Shown here piece after piece: positions 31,981 to 43,300 of a stretch of DNA of 64,000 nt. The DNA comes from Tritrichomonas musculus. Its lineage: Eukaryota > Parabasalia > Tritrichomonadida > Tritrichomonadidae. Positions within the stretch are counted from its first letter, which is position 1. Each line of letters begins with the position of its first letter. The DNA lies in assembly GCA_039105265.1 (NCBI GenBank), contig JAPFFF010000002.1:7192001-7256000 (forward strand). The letters run 5' to 3'. Both the position numbers and the translations under genes were made by a program. The notes below the pieces were generated by a model. It was not told where the DNA came from. It made no database searches and saw only the letters and a program-made list of their open reading frames with translations.

Positions 31981-34212
31981 TTATTCGTCTGCAGATGGCG
32001 GAACGTATTTACGAGAACCTATCGGAAGCTTATCTGAAGACATTGCAGCAGCTTGCTCGAAAGGATTATTTTTAATTTGGGCTGGTACGTTTTCATCATC
32101 TTGATTGTCATAATCATTATATGGCTGCTCATTTTCTTCGGTAAATCTTTGCTTTTGAGGAGGCCCTTGCTCATCTGTTGGCTGCTGTGGCGATGGTGCA
32201 GCAAAAGGATTTTCAACATCATCAACAACAGTTCCTACAATACGATCACCTTTTCGCTTAGGTGTTTCTAGTTGTTGCTCCTTTGGGGCTTCACTGAAAG
32301 GTCCATTATTCTCATCATTTGGCTCGTTATTATTTACATTTTCTTTCTCATCAAGGACAGCAAATGGATCATTTCGAAGCTTCTTCTTTTGCAGTCCTCT
32401 TCCTCTATTTCTTGATTGACCAGGCTTTGCTTCAAAGCCGCTATCATTTCGAGGAGGCTCGTTTGTAAATGCATCGCCTCTGTTTGTCTTTCTTGTTGGC
32501 ATATTATTTGGAGGACTTGCATTATTTAATTGAGCTGCTGCTTTGATACTTTCTGCACTGAGTCTTCGTAATTCATCAGGAACTTCTGAATTAATTTTTT
32601 TACTTCTAGGAAGATTGGCTCTATTTTCATTATCATAGGACGGGAATTTATCCCTTGCTTCTTGTTCAAATGGGTTATCTCGGTTTCTTCTGTTTTGATT
32701 TGGCCTTCTTCCACCTGGCGTTACTTGATCTTGTCCCATTAAATCTTCAAGGAAATCACCACTAGCAGTGGTGTTAATATTTTTGCTTGGTGCACCAAAA
32801 TGGGAGAGCTTCATTTCTGTTCTCATTGCAAAAACGATCATTTTTTGTTGGAGCTCGTTGATTTGTGGTGTGGACAAAAATTGATCTGTATCATTCATAC
32901 TAACTCCAGTGCTTGGTGCAACAATATTACGAACACCTTTGTAAACAAAATCTTTGATGGCTCCTCGGCTCATTTTTGATGTATATTGAGTGGCGAGTAC
33001 ATTGATATCTGATGTAGCTATATTCAAAGATCGTGTAAACATTTTAATAAGAGCTGTGCGTTCAGCTAAATTCGGCGCATCAAGATTGATTTCGTAATTA
33101 AATCGGCCTGGCTTAATAAGAGCATCATCGATTTCTGAAGGCGATTTTGCGGATGCTATTATGGCAACATTTGGCATTTCTAATGCTTTATCAATTAAAA
33201 CATAAAAACGAGCAAGTAAACGCCTTTGATTTGAAAATTTAACTGTTGAATAGCTTTTTGCGAGTGAATCAATATCATCCAAAATTATAAGATGGTCTTT
33301 TGAGCGCTCTTTTTGCTTTGAGTTAACAAAATCAAATATTTCGTTTATCTTGGATAATATAAACTCATCGAGAACATCATAATTAACAGTACTGTTAGAT
33401 TTTTTGGCATTATTATTTCCATCTTTCACGATACTAGTTACTAGCTTTTTAACATTAACAAATTTTGTATTTGGTATATCCATAAACTTACAAACAGCAG
33501 ATAAAAACGATGTTTTTCCATTTCCTTCGCCACCATAAACCATAATTGCATTTGATGTTGGCATGTTTAATGCGTTGAAAATCTCTTTCTCATGTAATGG
33601 GAGATATAAACAATTCCTTATTGTTTCCTTAATAGATCTGCGCAAAATTAAATCGGAAAAATGAAGAGGTATTAATGGATTTTCTTCAATTGCTCCAGGA
33701 GGATCTGAAAAATAAACTTTTGTTTTTTCATGAGTGAAGCATCTATCATCTGGAATTGTATGCTGAATCAAAAAACGACGTTGAACATTGTTTATATCAA
33801 TGCAAAAATAGGAATCTGGCGCAATTAAAAATGATTCGTTCTGTTTTTGAAAATATTTGGTAACACTAGCTGAATAATCTGTTTTCGAAAGATCGGTAAA
33901 AAGCGGCTGAACTTTAATTGCGTCGCATGGAGTTCCTCCGTTGAATGCAAGCATTGGAACTGAATCGCCGACTGAAGCATCTAACGAAAATAAAACTGAT
34001 TCTGGTACAAGTAAATCAGTTTGTGCACAATCTGGATCTCCGATTGCTTTGACACCAACTATTTTACCAGTTGGACCTTTAATCAAAGATGATCCAGATT
34101 CTGGAATATTTATAGCTTTCATCATTATAGGATTGATAATTACAGTAAAATTGAGCGGCAAAGAGGTTACATGAAGATTGAAAAACATAACTTCTGCTGG
34201 TGCAGAATTCAT
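31981..34212 (-). CDS. Cdc48/NSF-like AAA ATPase with NPF-rich tail, about 743 aa
   Basis: The frame is open to an ATG at 34275, but the extra 21 residues (MELFQILTFSKKYFF...) look like translated leader, so I prefer MNSAPAEVMFF at 34212; the start is uncertain. Residues 1-185 match the Cdc48 N-domain pattern (SSLIKGPTGKIVGVKAIG, YFQKQNESFLIAPDSYF, KTKVYFSDPPGA). One AAA domain follows: Walker A GGEGNGKTS, Walker B LIILDDIDS, second region of homology with ALIKPGRFNYEI (arginine finger). A second AAA domain, present in Cdc48 and NSF, is missing. The C-terminal 270 residues are disordered with three NPF motifs and one DPF. NPF motifs bind EH-domain endocytic proteins. Stop overlaps TAAA. The role is likely membrane remodelling, by inference. 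Confidence 0.8.
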   Translation of the reverse strand: MNSAPAEVMFFNLHVTSLPLNFTVIINPIMMKAINIPESGSSLIKGPTGKIVGVKAIGDPDCAQTDLLVPESVLFSLDASVGDSVPMLAFNGGTPCDAIKVQPLFTDLSKTDYSASVTKYFQKQNESFLIAPDSYFCIDINNVQRRFLIQHTIPDDRCFTHEKTKVYFSDPPGAIEENPLIPLHFSDLILRRSIKETIRNCLYLPLHEKEIFNALNMPTSNAIMVYGGEGNGKTSFLSAVCKFMDIPNTKFVNVKKLVTSIVKDGNNNAKKSNSTVNYDVLDEFILSKINEIFDFVNSKQKERSKDHLIILDDIDSLAKSYSTVKFSNQRRLLARFYVLIDKALEMPNVAIIASAKSPSEIDDALIKPGRFNYEINLDAPNLAERTALIKMFTRSLNIATSDINVLATQYTSKMSRGAIKDFVYKGVRNIVAPSTGVSMNDTDQFLSTPQINELQQKMIVFAMRTEMKLSHFGAPSKNINTTASGDFLEDLMGQDQVTPGGRRPNQNRRNRDNPFEQEARDKFPSYDNENRANLPRSKKINSEVPDELRRLSAESIKAAAQLNNASPPNNMPTRKTNRGDAFTNEPPRNDSGFEAKPGQSRNRGRGLQKKKLRNDPFAVLDEKENVNNNEPNDENNGPFSEAPKEQQLETPKRKGDRIVGTVVDDVENPFAAPSPQQPTDEQGPPQKQRFTEENEQPYNDYDNQDDENVPAQIKNNPFEQAAAMSSDKLPIGSRKYVPPSADE

Positions 34213-35010
34213 TTTGTTTTTACGATTTACGAAAAAATATTTTTTTGAAAAAGTTAAAATTTGAAAAAGTTCCATCCGATGAGGTTAAAAGTGCCAGTTA
34301 TTATCTTGATAAAAATATGATTCAACATATCTCTTAATTTACATTTTCGTGCAATATCAGATGCGAATTTAATATGATAGAAAATTCCTTTTTCTTCACC
34401 TTCATTTGATGATGTTATTTCGTTTTGATTTTTAATCGAAAGTCAACATAAATCATCAATAAAAATGGAATACTCAAGCTGCCGTGTATTACAAAAATTG
34501 TATTATTTTCTAAACTTTTAATTATTTTTTTTTTTTCAATCATCGAATTATTGTGAGCATGCTTATTCAATAAATAATAAGATTATTTGTTTAAACACAT
34601 GTTTACAAATATAAATAACGAAGAATATAACATTTTTACAAAATGAATATTAGTCAATATAAACATATAAAAAATTATGGAAATAATGCTGTAATTTTGG
34701 TTTTCTGCACTAATTTATACAAAATATGACATTGATTTTATAATAACTAACATTAAATGAATGCTTTGGCCATTTAATTATCATCCCCAGATCATTTTAT
34801 ACTATTTCTTTTCCTTTTTTCTATCAAAAGGTAATATAATGATTTGATTAATTTTAAACCATACATATTTATTGCTGTTACATAAAATATTGAAGAAAAT
34901 GAGATACTTAGCTATAAGTTTTGAATAATTGATTTGAATAAATATGAACAAATATGTATTCAATCTCAATCTCTATTTTATTCATAATTAAACTCATTGT
35001 TATCTTGTAA
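34213..35010. other. divergent intergenic region
   Basis: About 800 bases between two outward-reading genes. A+T-rich; the only motif worth naming is the initiator before the plus-strand gene (35011-35017). Confidence 0.4.
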
Positions 35011-35017
35011 TCATTTA
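35011..35017 (+). promoter_or_regulatory. Inr-like initiator TCATTTA
   Basis: TCATTTA with +1 A at 35013, 20 bases before the ATG at 35033. Confidence 0.5.
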
Positions 35018-35032
35018 AATTTGTTCAAATAA

Positions 35033-36202
35033 ATGCTACTTTTTCTTTTTTCAATTCTCACTTGGTGGGAATATAATGATGATGAATTCGATAAAATGAA
35101 AACAAATAGTATGAATAAACCAATTTTAGTTGTTTGTTATTCTAAATATTGTCCACACTGTAATGGTCTTCCAGAAGGGACCAAACAATATGCAGATGGA
35201 ATAGGAAATCGTACTGATATTTATGTAACTATGATAGAATGCTCCGAAAATCCAGGATGCTATCGATTTCAGATTACAGGAACCCCTCATATAGCTCTTG
35301 TTATCGGAAAAAATCGCCGATATTGGCCACGCATACGTTCCAAAAATGGTGAAGACTGGAATAAAATTATTGATTCTTATTTGAACCCAACTTTAAGAGA
35401 GATTAAAACAGATCAAGAACTAATTGAAGCAATCAATGAGCCCACAGATGGAGGTGCAACATTTCATTTAGAAACGCCAGACACTAAAAATCAGATTTTT
35501 CAATCTATTCAAAACTTATCAAATAGATATCGATTATATAATGATACTTTTACATATAGAATAAATACTCAACTCGAATCTCAATCACCTCAACTTACAG
35601 TTTATACGTCTTCTTCATGCTCTATTCAATACCAACCAAATTCAGGAACTGTTGAAGAATTCGTTCATACACACAGATTTGGACCAAAACATCGTTATGA
35701 TATGGATGAATACTCAAAAACATTTAGAAAAACACCATTAATTACAATTTATACTGAAGAAAACTTGAATGGAGCACAGAAATATGCATTAAAATCATTT
35801 TCAAATGATTTTTGCAATAAGGCGAAATTTGGATGGATCTCTTTAAAGGAATCAAAAAACATGATGAAAAATGTTAATAAGAATAATTCTGAGTTACCAT
35901 TATTAGTTTATCATTATAAAAAATGCGTGTCAATATATAAAGGAAGAGTTATTAAGGCTGGAGAATCAGGATTTTTAGGCGCCTCAATTGACAATCATAT
36001 TTGTGGAGCAACAATGGAAAATGGACAAGTTATAAAGAAAAATATAACTCAAGAGATCAACTCAAATGACAGTCTCAAAGAACCTATTCCTGAAAGGTTA
36101 AAAATTTCTGGTTTTAAATTTTCAATGATTTATTTATTTTCTTTATTGTTTATAATATTGGTTATCCGACTTAGATCAACAGATGAAAATAAAGAAGAGT
36201 AA
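35033..36202 (+). CDS. ER membrane thioredoxin-domain protein (PDI/TMX-like), 389 aa
   Basis: Signal peptide MLLFLFSILTWW, then a thioredoxin fold at about 18-125 with the active-site motif CPHC (YSKYCPHCNG) and the cis-Pro loop ITGTPHIAL. A second, cysteine-poor region (130-330) may contain a redox-inactive thioredoxin fold. A single transmembrane helix near the C terminus (about 360-378, FSMIYLFSLLFIILVI) is followed by a short charged tail RLRSTDENKEE. This is the plan of ER membrane PDIs, which make or isomerise disulphides in secreted proteins. No KDEL; the tail is short and lacks a clear KKxx. The family call is sound, the exact substrate unknown. Confidence 0.8.
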   Translation: MLLFLFSILTWWEYNDDEFDKMKTNSMNKPILVVCYSKYCPHCNGLPEGTKQYADGIGNRTDIYVTMIECSENPGCYRFQITGTPHIALVIGKNRRYWPRIRSKNGEDWNKIIDSYLNPTLREIKTDQELIEAINEPTDGGATFHLETPDTKNQIFQSIQNLSNRYRLYNDTFTYRINTQLESQSPQLTVYTSSSCSIQYQPNSGTVEEFVHTHRFGPKHRYDMDEYSKTFRKTPLITIYTEENLNGAQKYALKSFSNDFCNKAKFGWISLKESKNMMKNVNKNNSELPLLVYHYKKCVSIYKGRVIKAGESGFLGASIDNHICGATMENGQVIKKNITQEINSNDSLKEPIPERLKISGFKFSMIYLFSLLFIILVIRLRSTDENKEE

Positions 36203-37367
36203 TGAGGCCAAAAATCCAAATTCTATTAATTACAAAATGATATTTTCAAGTACTCAATTAAATCAATTTGTACTTTTTTATTGTTATTTTTAAATGCAAT
36301 CAAAAATTCATATATAACTTAGTATTTTTTTTTTTCAAAGATTAAATTTACTTTCTATATTTTACTTATATTCATTTATTTGATTAAACGATTTGCACTA
36401 TTACGTGAAACACATTTAATTATCATATATTATATTATTTGCTGCTAGTAAAAAATGATATCCTATACTTAAAATTCATAAATAAAAATGTCATCCCACA
36501 CTAATTCTCTTGCTTAAAAAATTTTCATTTATATATTTAGAGTGTAATATCCAAAATATTTGAATTCGATACAGTCATTTTGAAGATATTATAACTTTTT
36601 TTCAAAAATTTTTTTTATAAAAACAATTCAATTTTAAAATTGTCAAAAAGTTTTATTATAGCAAAATTGAATTTCTAATTGAAAATAGACTTTTAACGTA
36701 CAAAATTTTTGGAAAAAAACATTTTTTTACAAAAATAAAAATTGATATCTTCCATCACCAACTTATCATATCATTAAAAACGTCATATAAATCTTTAATA
36801 TAAGAAGAAAATATAGATTTTTAATGAAATTGCAGATAATATTCTATTTTTTTTGGAAAAGTTGCAGATAAAACTGTATTTAAGTATCATTTATAGATTC
36901 TTTTAAGCATAATGAACATTTTGATATCAAAATTCTTTATATCAACATACTAGATGTTGAGTTGACAATCATTAAAAAATAGTTAATATACCTTTATATA
37001 ACTGAAAATTTTAATCGTATCCTTCTTAAAATGGTGAAGCCATGATTTCCAAAATAAAAAAAAAAAAAAAAAAAAAGAAATTCTCAATTATTCTATTAAT
37101 AAGCACTGTTCATAATACTGCTATGTTGGTGAAAAGTAATTGCATAATGGTTATTTATTCAAGCAATTTAAAAATCAATTATCATTCAAAAACTAAAATT
37201 ATTAATTATTTTTATACTTTTTAACTATATATATGTACATAAAATGATGAACAAGTAGTGAAAATATATATTCCAAACATAAAAACGAGATAATTAATCA
37301 ATCACAATTTTTATATTCTTTTGAAAATAATTCAATTATTCTTTTTAAAAAGTTTAACTCTAGTAAA
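36203..37367. other. A+T-rich intergenic stretch
   Basis: About 1.16 kb with an A-run near 37058-37077 and no element ends or ORFs I trust. No clear initiator right before the ATG at 37368. Confidence 0.4.
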
Positions 37368-40300
37368 ATGAGAAAGAAGAGTCAAAAACAAAAACAACCT
37401 CAAAATACAACAGAACCAATTTGTGAAACCGTTAATCTTCTTTTAACAGAATCAAAAAATAGTGATAATGATACACGTGTTCTTCTAATTTTACAAACGA
37501 AATCTTTTTTCCAAGAATTGCTAGCGACTGCAACTATAGATGGTGATAATACTTCATTAGTTAATTCAGCTCATCTTCTATTTCGTGTTATTAATGAATC
37601 AATGCAATCATTTTACAAAGATAAATCTCTTTCAGACCAACTTGATTTATTTATTTCACTTTTTATTCCATCTCCGATTAAAATACAAGTTGGACAAGAT
37701 TTATCAAATTTTTTTCTATCTTTGATTTTTAGTAATTTTTATGAGACACCGTCAAAAGATTCATTTCGAGTTTCGCTTGGATTATTTTTTGAAAATCCTA
37801 TTTTCCCACCATTTTTTGAAGCATCTGGTGGATTATTCAGTTTATGGGACCTACTTTTATCAGAAACAAAAACAGAGTTTTGCGATTTTATTTTTGATAA
37901 AATAAGCTCAACTATATTTTTATATTTTCAAACAGATTCAACGCAAGATGCAATTAATTTTCTTTCACATGTTTCACAATCAATTCTTAGCCTCCCTGAA
38001 CGCAATGCACCAAATGCATTTCAATTTATCTATGCTTTAATATCAAGCGCTAAACCAAATTTACTCGATCCGTTTATTCAATTTGAAGGATTTTCTAACA
38101 TTAATAAATATATTATTGAAAAAAATAATCCTCAATATCTAGTTGTTTATCAAATGTTTCGAAGCATGCTAATAAATGGAACGACAGAAAAAGTTGTTTC
38201 ACCTATTTTAGGTCAAGTTGTTGATTTTTTACTAATTCCAAATATTTCAAATGAAATTCGATATTCTATGCTCACCAGCTTATTTAATTCGATCAAACAA
38301 ATTAATCGAGCAGAATCTCCTTTTCAGCCACATCAACTTTACACACTTGCAATATCTTTCAAAGATGACCCGCAATCCGTAGTTACATTTTTCGACATGT
38401 GTTGGTATATATCTCAACATTTTAAATGCGACTTAACTGCTATTTTACCATCATTAAGCAAATTATTTGTAATGAAAACTGCCCTTGATTATGACATAAC
38501 CTCTTTGTTTCGTCTTATTTTCTCTTTTGGTGACCAATTTCAACCTTTTTCTGCAATGTTTTTTGAAGAATTGACCAAAGATATAAATGAAGATCAATTG
38601 AGTCAATTTTTCAATAAATATGAATTTGGAATTGAACTATTTTCACAATCTTTCTCAGAAAATCTTTCAAACTCAACCAATAATAGTGCTCAAAGTCATC
38701 TTTTTCTGATTTTCATAAAATGTGGATCAAATGTTACGAACAAAAATTTATACGAATTAGCATTAACAAAAATAATCTCAAAACCGGCTTTTATCCAGAT
38801 ATTAATTGAAATGTTTTATCAATTAAAAAGCGAGAAAGATATATTAATATTATTATTTGAATCTATTATTAAAGTTGCTTCAGATTCAGTAAAATTTCGC
38901 CATGGATTAATAGAAGTTGGAATTGTCATGATTATTCGAGAAATCAATGATTCACATTCATTAAATCCAACCATGATCTTTGATTTATTTGCTGTTTTAG
39001 CTGGCAAACATTTTGATTTTAGCTTTGATGCTGCAGTATCCAGCTTTTTGAAGTCAGTTGATTTTCTAGGACAAGATTCAGAAGCGATTAAGAAATTAGC
39101 ATTTGGTCAAAAGCACGACGAGATCAAACAGAGGGCGAATCTTTGTTTTCCATCGATTCTTCATAAATGTGATTTCAAGATCGAGTCATATTTTGACATG
39201 TGGGTTTGCGGACAATATGCAATAGATAATTGGATGAAAGAGACAGGAAAGACCATAGATCAATTTCCATCAATATTAGATATTGCCCGTCGTTTCTTAT
39301 TACCTCATCATGTTCCTCTTATTTGCCAGCATCCACGACTTTTTGCAGAAGCCTGTAATGACTCATTTGGTCTCTTTCCACTTTTTGAATTCCCGAAAGA
39401 CTTGACCAATTCACAGATCTCCATATCATTGATGCATGAAGGAATTCTCGGCAGTCTTGGTGATGAAGATAGTGAAAACTCAGGCTCATATAATAATTCA
39501 TCATCCATTTCATTCTGGTTCTTTTTCAGAGAATATCCAGCCTCATCACAAATGATCTGCACATTTCATTCCATTTCGTTCTTTGCCACTGGTGATGATT
39601 TGTATGCCAATGATCAATTTATAAGTGATTTCCGTCTCAACAGGTGGTACAATGTAGTTTTAACTGTTAATGAGAAGAAGAAAGCGCAAGTATATTTTGA
39701 TTCTGTTAATAAAGCACAATTAACCGCCACTTTTTCGAATTCTGTCACTTTTGGGGCCTCACAAAAGAATGCCTCATTATGGTTCATTGGTGGAGCCATT
39801 CGTGTCTTCCACTCAGTAATCAAGGAAGATTTAATCACTGAAATCATCAATAAAGGAGTTTCTGACACTGTAGCACACGTTGGCACTTTAACAATTTCTC
39901 CGTCTGAATTCATTGACATTTTTGATGGCTTTAATCAAAATGCATCGAAGTCACTTGCTGAGAATTCAAGGCCTGTTTTATCGTTCCCTTTATCTAGCCA
40001 TATTCACACGTCCTACAATGGAAACAGAGGCTTATTTAAGATGATCCTTGATTATTTTGCTAATGAAAGACTTGATGATTGTCATTATTTATTAAATGCA
40101 CTCATCAACTTGCAAATGAACAACCTTTCCAATTGGGACCGAAGAGAATTCGCCCTTCATATTTCAACATTAATTAATATTGCACCTTCCGCTTTTGACA
40201 CAACAACATTTGAGAAAATTACTAACTGCTTGTCTCTTGAGAATGAAACATTTGATTGGTTCGCATTTGAAACATTAATTCTTGATTTCGGCATCTGGAA

Positions 40301-43300
40301 TTCACAATTAAAACAAAATGTAATTTCATTTTTGTATGGATCTTTGGCCCAACATAAACCGCCCAAACCTTCAATGTTAGCACGCTTTATTTTCTATTGT
40401 GCACACATCATTGAGAATCTAGATAAAGAAGAAATAAGTTCATTATTTGCTTTATTTGAACGTTTGCAAATATCAATCAAAACCATTTCTAGATTGATAT
40501 CATCGTTACCTTCATTTAAAGAAAACATTTCTTGCCCTTCTTTAGTTTATGATACTTCAAATGAATCACCTTTCATCTTTCCAATGTTGAACTTACTGAA
40601 AAGAAGCATTCAGCCTAATTTCACGAGTTATTTCTTGTTCCACATTTTGCCACCTGTTGATTCAGTTGATCTTATTTATCAATTGATTACCATGTCTGAT
40701 TACAACTCGTTAAATATTGACTTTATAATGAGATTTTGCATTCTGAATTGTTACATATTTAAATCATGGAGTTGCGCTTTATCTCTTCTTTATAAAATGC
40801 CAATCGACATTGAACAAGATGGAAAAAATACTGTGATAAAGCCTTCTCAAATCAATGTTAACGTTCTCTATTATTTCATCTTGATGTTGGGAATAATGAT
40901 CCCAATTTCTGCTAATCTTCCTTCAACTTCTGATTGGTACCATCTTCCTCTCAAGTTTTTAAATGACTTGATAATCAACATTGATTTGATTCCAGTTTCA
41001 TTGCTTGATAATGCAAACTTTAAGTTTTCTTTACTTCAACTTGTTTCTTTTAGTGCTTTTCAGTCAACTATTTCATTATTCCCTTTTGCACCATCAATTT
41101 CATCACCTGATGAAATTGTTGAATTTGCAACAAAACCGTCCCAACCGTTCCCTCAAAGTTCCCAAGGTCAAAGTTGTCCAATTCCTGGATTTGACTTTAA
41201 TATTTCTGATTCTAATTATCCACATATCTTGCATTCGCAAATAAAAGTCATATTACCACGGAAATTGGCACCTAATTCATCTGTTTCGGCAAAGACACCT
41301 CTTGAAGATTATGACCTTAACTATTGCACGGAAGTATTGGCTATTAATAGCAAAATAGAATGGAATGATTGGCTAGAATTTTTGCAGTCAATTCGAAGTT
41401 TGTTTGGATTTGACACAAATGAAATCAATGTTGAAAAAATAGCAACTTCTGAAGCTTTTTCAAAGATCATTCAATTCATTACAGCACTTGTATTAAAAGT
41501 GTCAAATGATGAAAAACAACTTCTTTCATTAATTTCACACATATTGATTTGTGGAACTTCATTAATACCACAATATTCAATAACGTTGCTTCAAATGACT
41601 TTATTAGAAATCCTGAATCAATTCAATCGTAAAAAAGCATTCAGCCAATCATTGATCCAATTCACATGCGATAGGATTGCTGAAGGATGGTTTAGTAATT
41701 CCATTTTGAATCCGTTTTCTATCATGATATCAATGTGTGACAATTGTGATAAACAAATGCCTGACTGTTTAGTGATGCTTACAATTGAGATGTTTGAATT
41801 GATACCAGCTAAAGATTTTGCTCAATTTATTAATTACTTTATTAATTACCAGCACATTTTCTTCGCTAAATCATTGACATCTAATCCAAACTACATAATT
41901 TGTTTGATTGAAAGATTCATTCCACGTTTTTCAGCAAGACCGAAATCGATGAAGTCTGTAATGACGCTTTTTAATCATTCAATTCGGAAGAATGATGAAT
42001 TAGCTAATAAATGGAGTAAGCAAATATTACCAAATCATCCTGATTTTGATTTTAAATTGCTCATTAATGCCTTAATGATTTTGGCCGATCAAGGAGAAGA
42101 AAGTTATAATGATTGGATGAATGTTAATGTTCTTGTTAACCTTGATTTGAACACTTTAAGAACAGATATCATTGATGCTTTTGAGAAATATTATTTGGAC
42201 AGCTTGAAGGATAGTCTTTCTGTTATGTCTGATGATCGAATTTCATATTCATCGAACTTCTTCACTAATGCAAACAATTTACTTCAAGTAATTCATAGTG
42301 ATAAAGTCATTTCGAAGTCGTTAGCGTCAACTTTACGAATGTTTGAACGTGATCGTCTTTTATTCAGTGTTTCATACTTCTTGAGACTTCGTGAATCAAT
42401 GTTGACTACAAAATATCATTTTGATGAATATCAAAGCGACCTCTTATCAGTGTCACTCTTGGCAGATCCAATTTATCCAACCAAAAGAGTTGATCATTCA
42501 CCTCTCATTTACACAATTCCTCCATTTCCAGGCACAAAGATAAGCACTGTTCAGCCACCCATTCCAGAGATTCCAAATCTTCTTCCATTGATGCCGTCTG
42601 TCATACTTGACTTGATCACAACTCCGATTCCGCAATTTGAGAATCTTTCGTTACATACTAAGAGACAAGTTATGCTTTCGTTTTCACAGATTGTTCCTTT
42701 AAGTGATTCCTTTAATACAGCTTTGTTATCATTAATTTTTGAAGATTTTAATTTGCAAACAATTTCATCTGTCAAGCTTCTTTATGGAGTTGATCCAATT
42801 CAAGGAATTCTTTCAAGGACACAAAAATGCTTCTTCTTTGTTGAAGGGATGGATATAAACGAAACTAATCAAGGATGTCATTTTGCTTATACTTCAACAC
42901 CAATGATTTTGTATACATTTTATATGAGCTATTTTATTAATGGTTCTTTTGGTCCTTGTTCATTATTCTGTGCGCATCCAATGATTCGTGTTCCTTTAGA
43001 TGCACTCATCAGCATCCAAGAACATTATTACTTGCAGAAGATGACTGCACTTGAACTCAATTTCATTTATGGATGGAATTTCATTTTAATTCCATCAATA
43101 GATAATTATAAGCAGTTCTATCAACTGTTAAAGAGAGATTTAGAAGTTTCTCTCTCTCATTTCCCGAAACTTCAACAAATGACAAATCAATCTTCTTTAA
43201 CAAGCATCACAGGAATTAGCTTTTCAAACACACTTACTTACATTCCTTCACCTTTGACATCTGCTTATTTATTATCAAGAAAAGATCCTTCAAAGCTGTG

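Noticed and set aside
37042-37224. Lys-run ORF (60 codons) upstream of the BEACH gene
   Set aside because: Created by the A-run at 37058-37077; composition is that of intergenic DNA.
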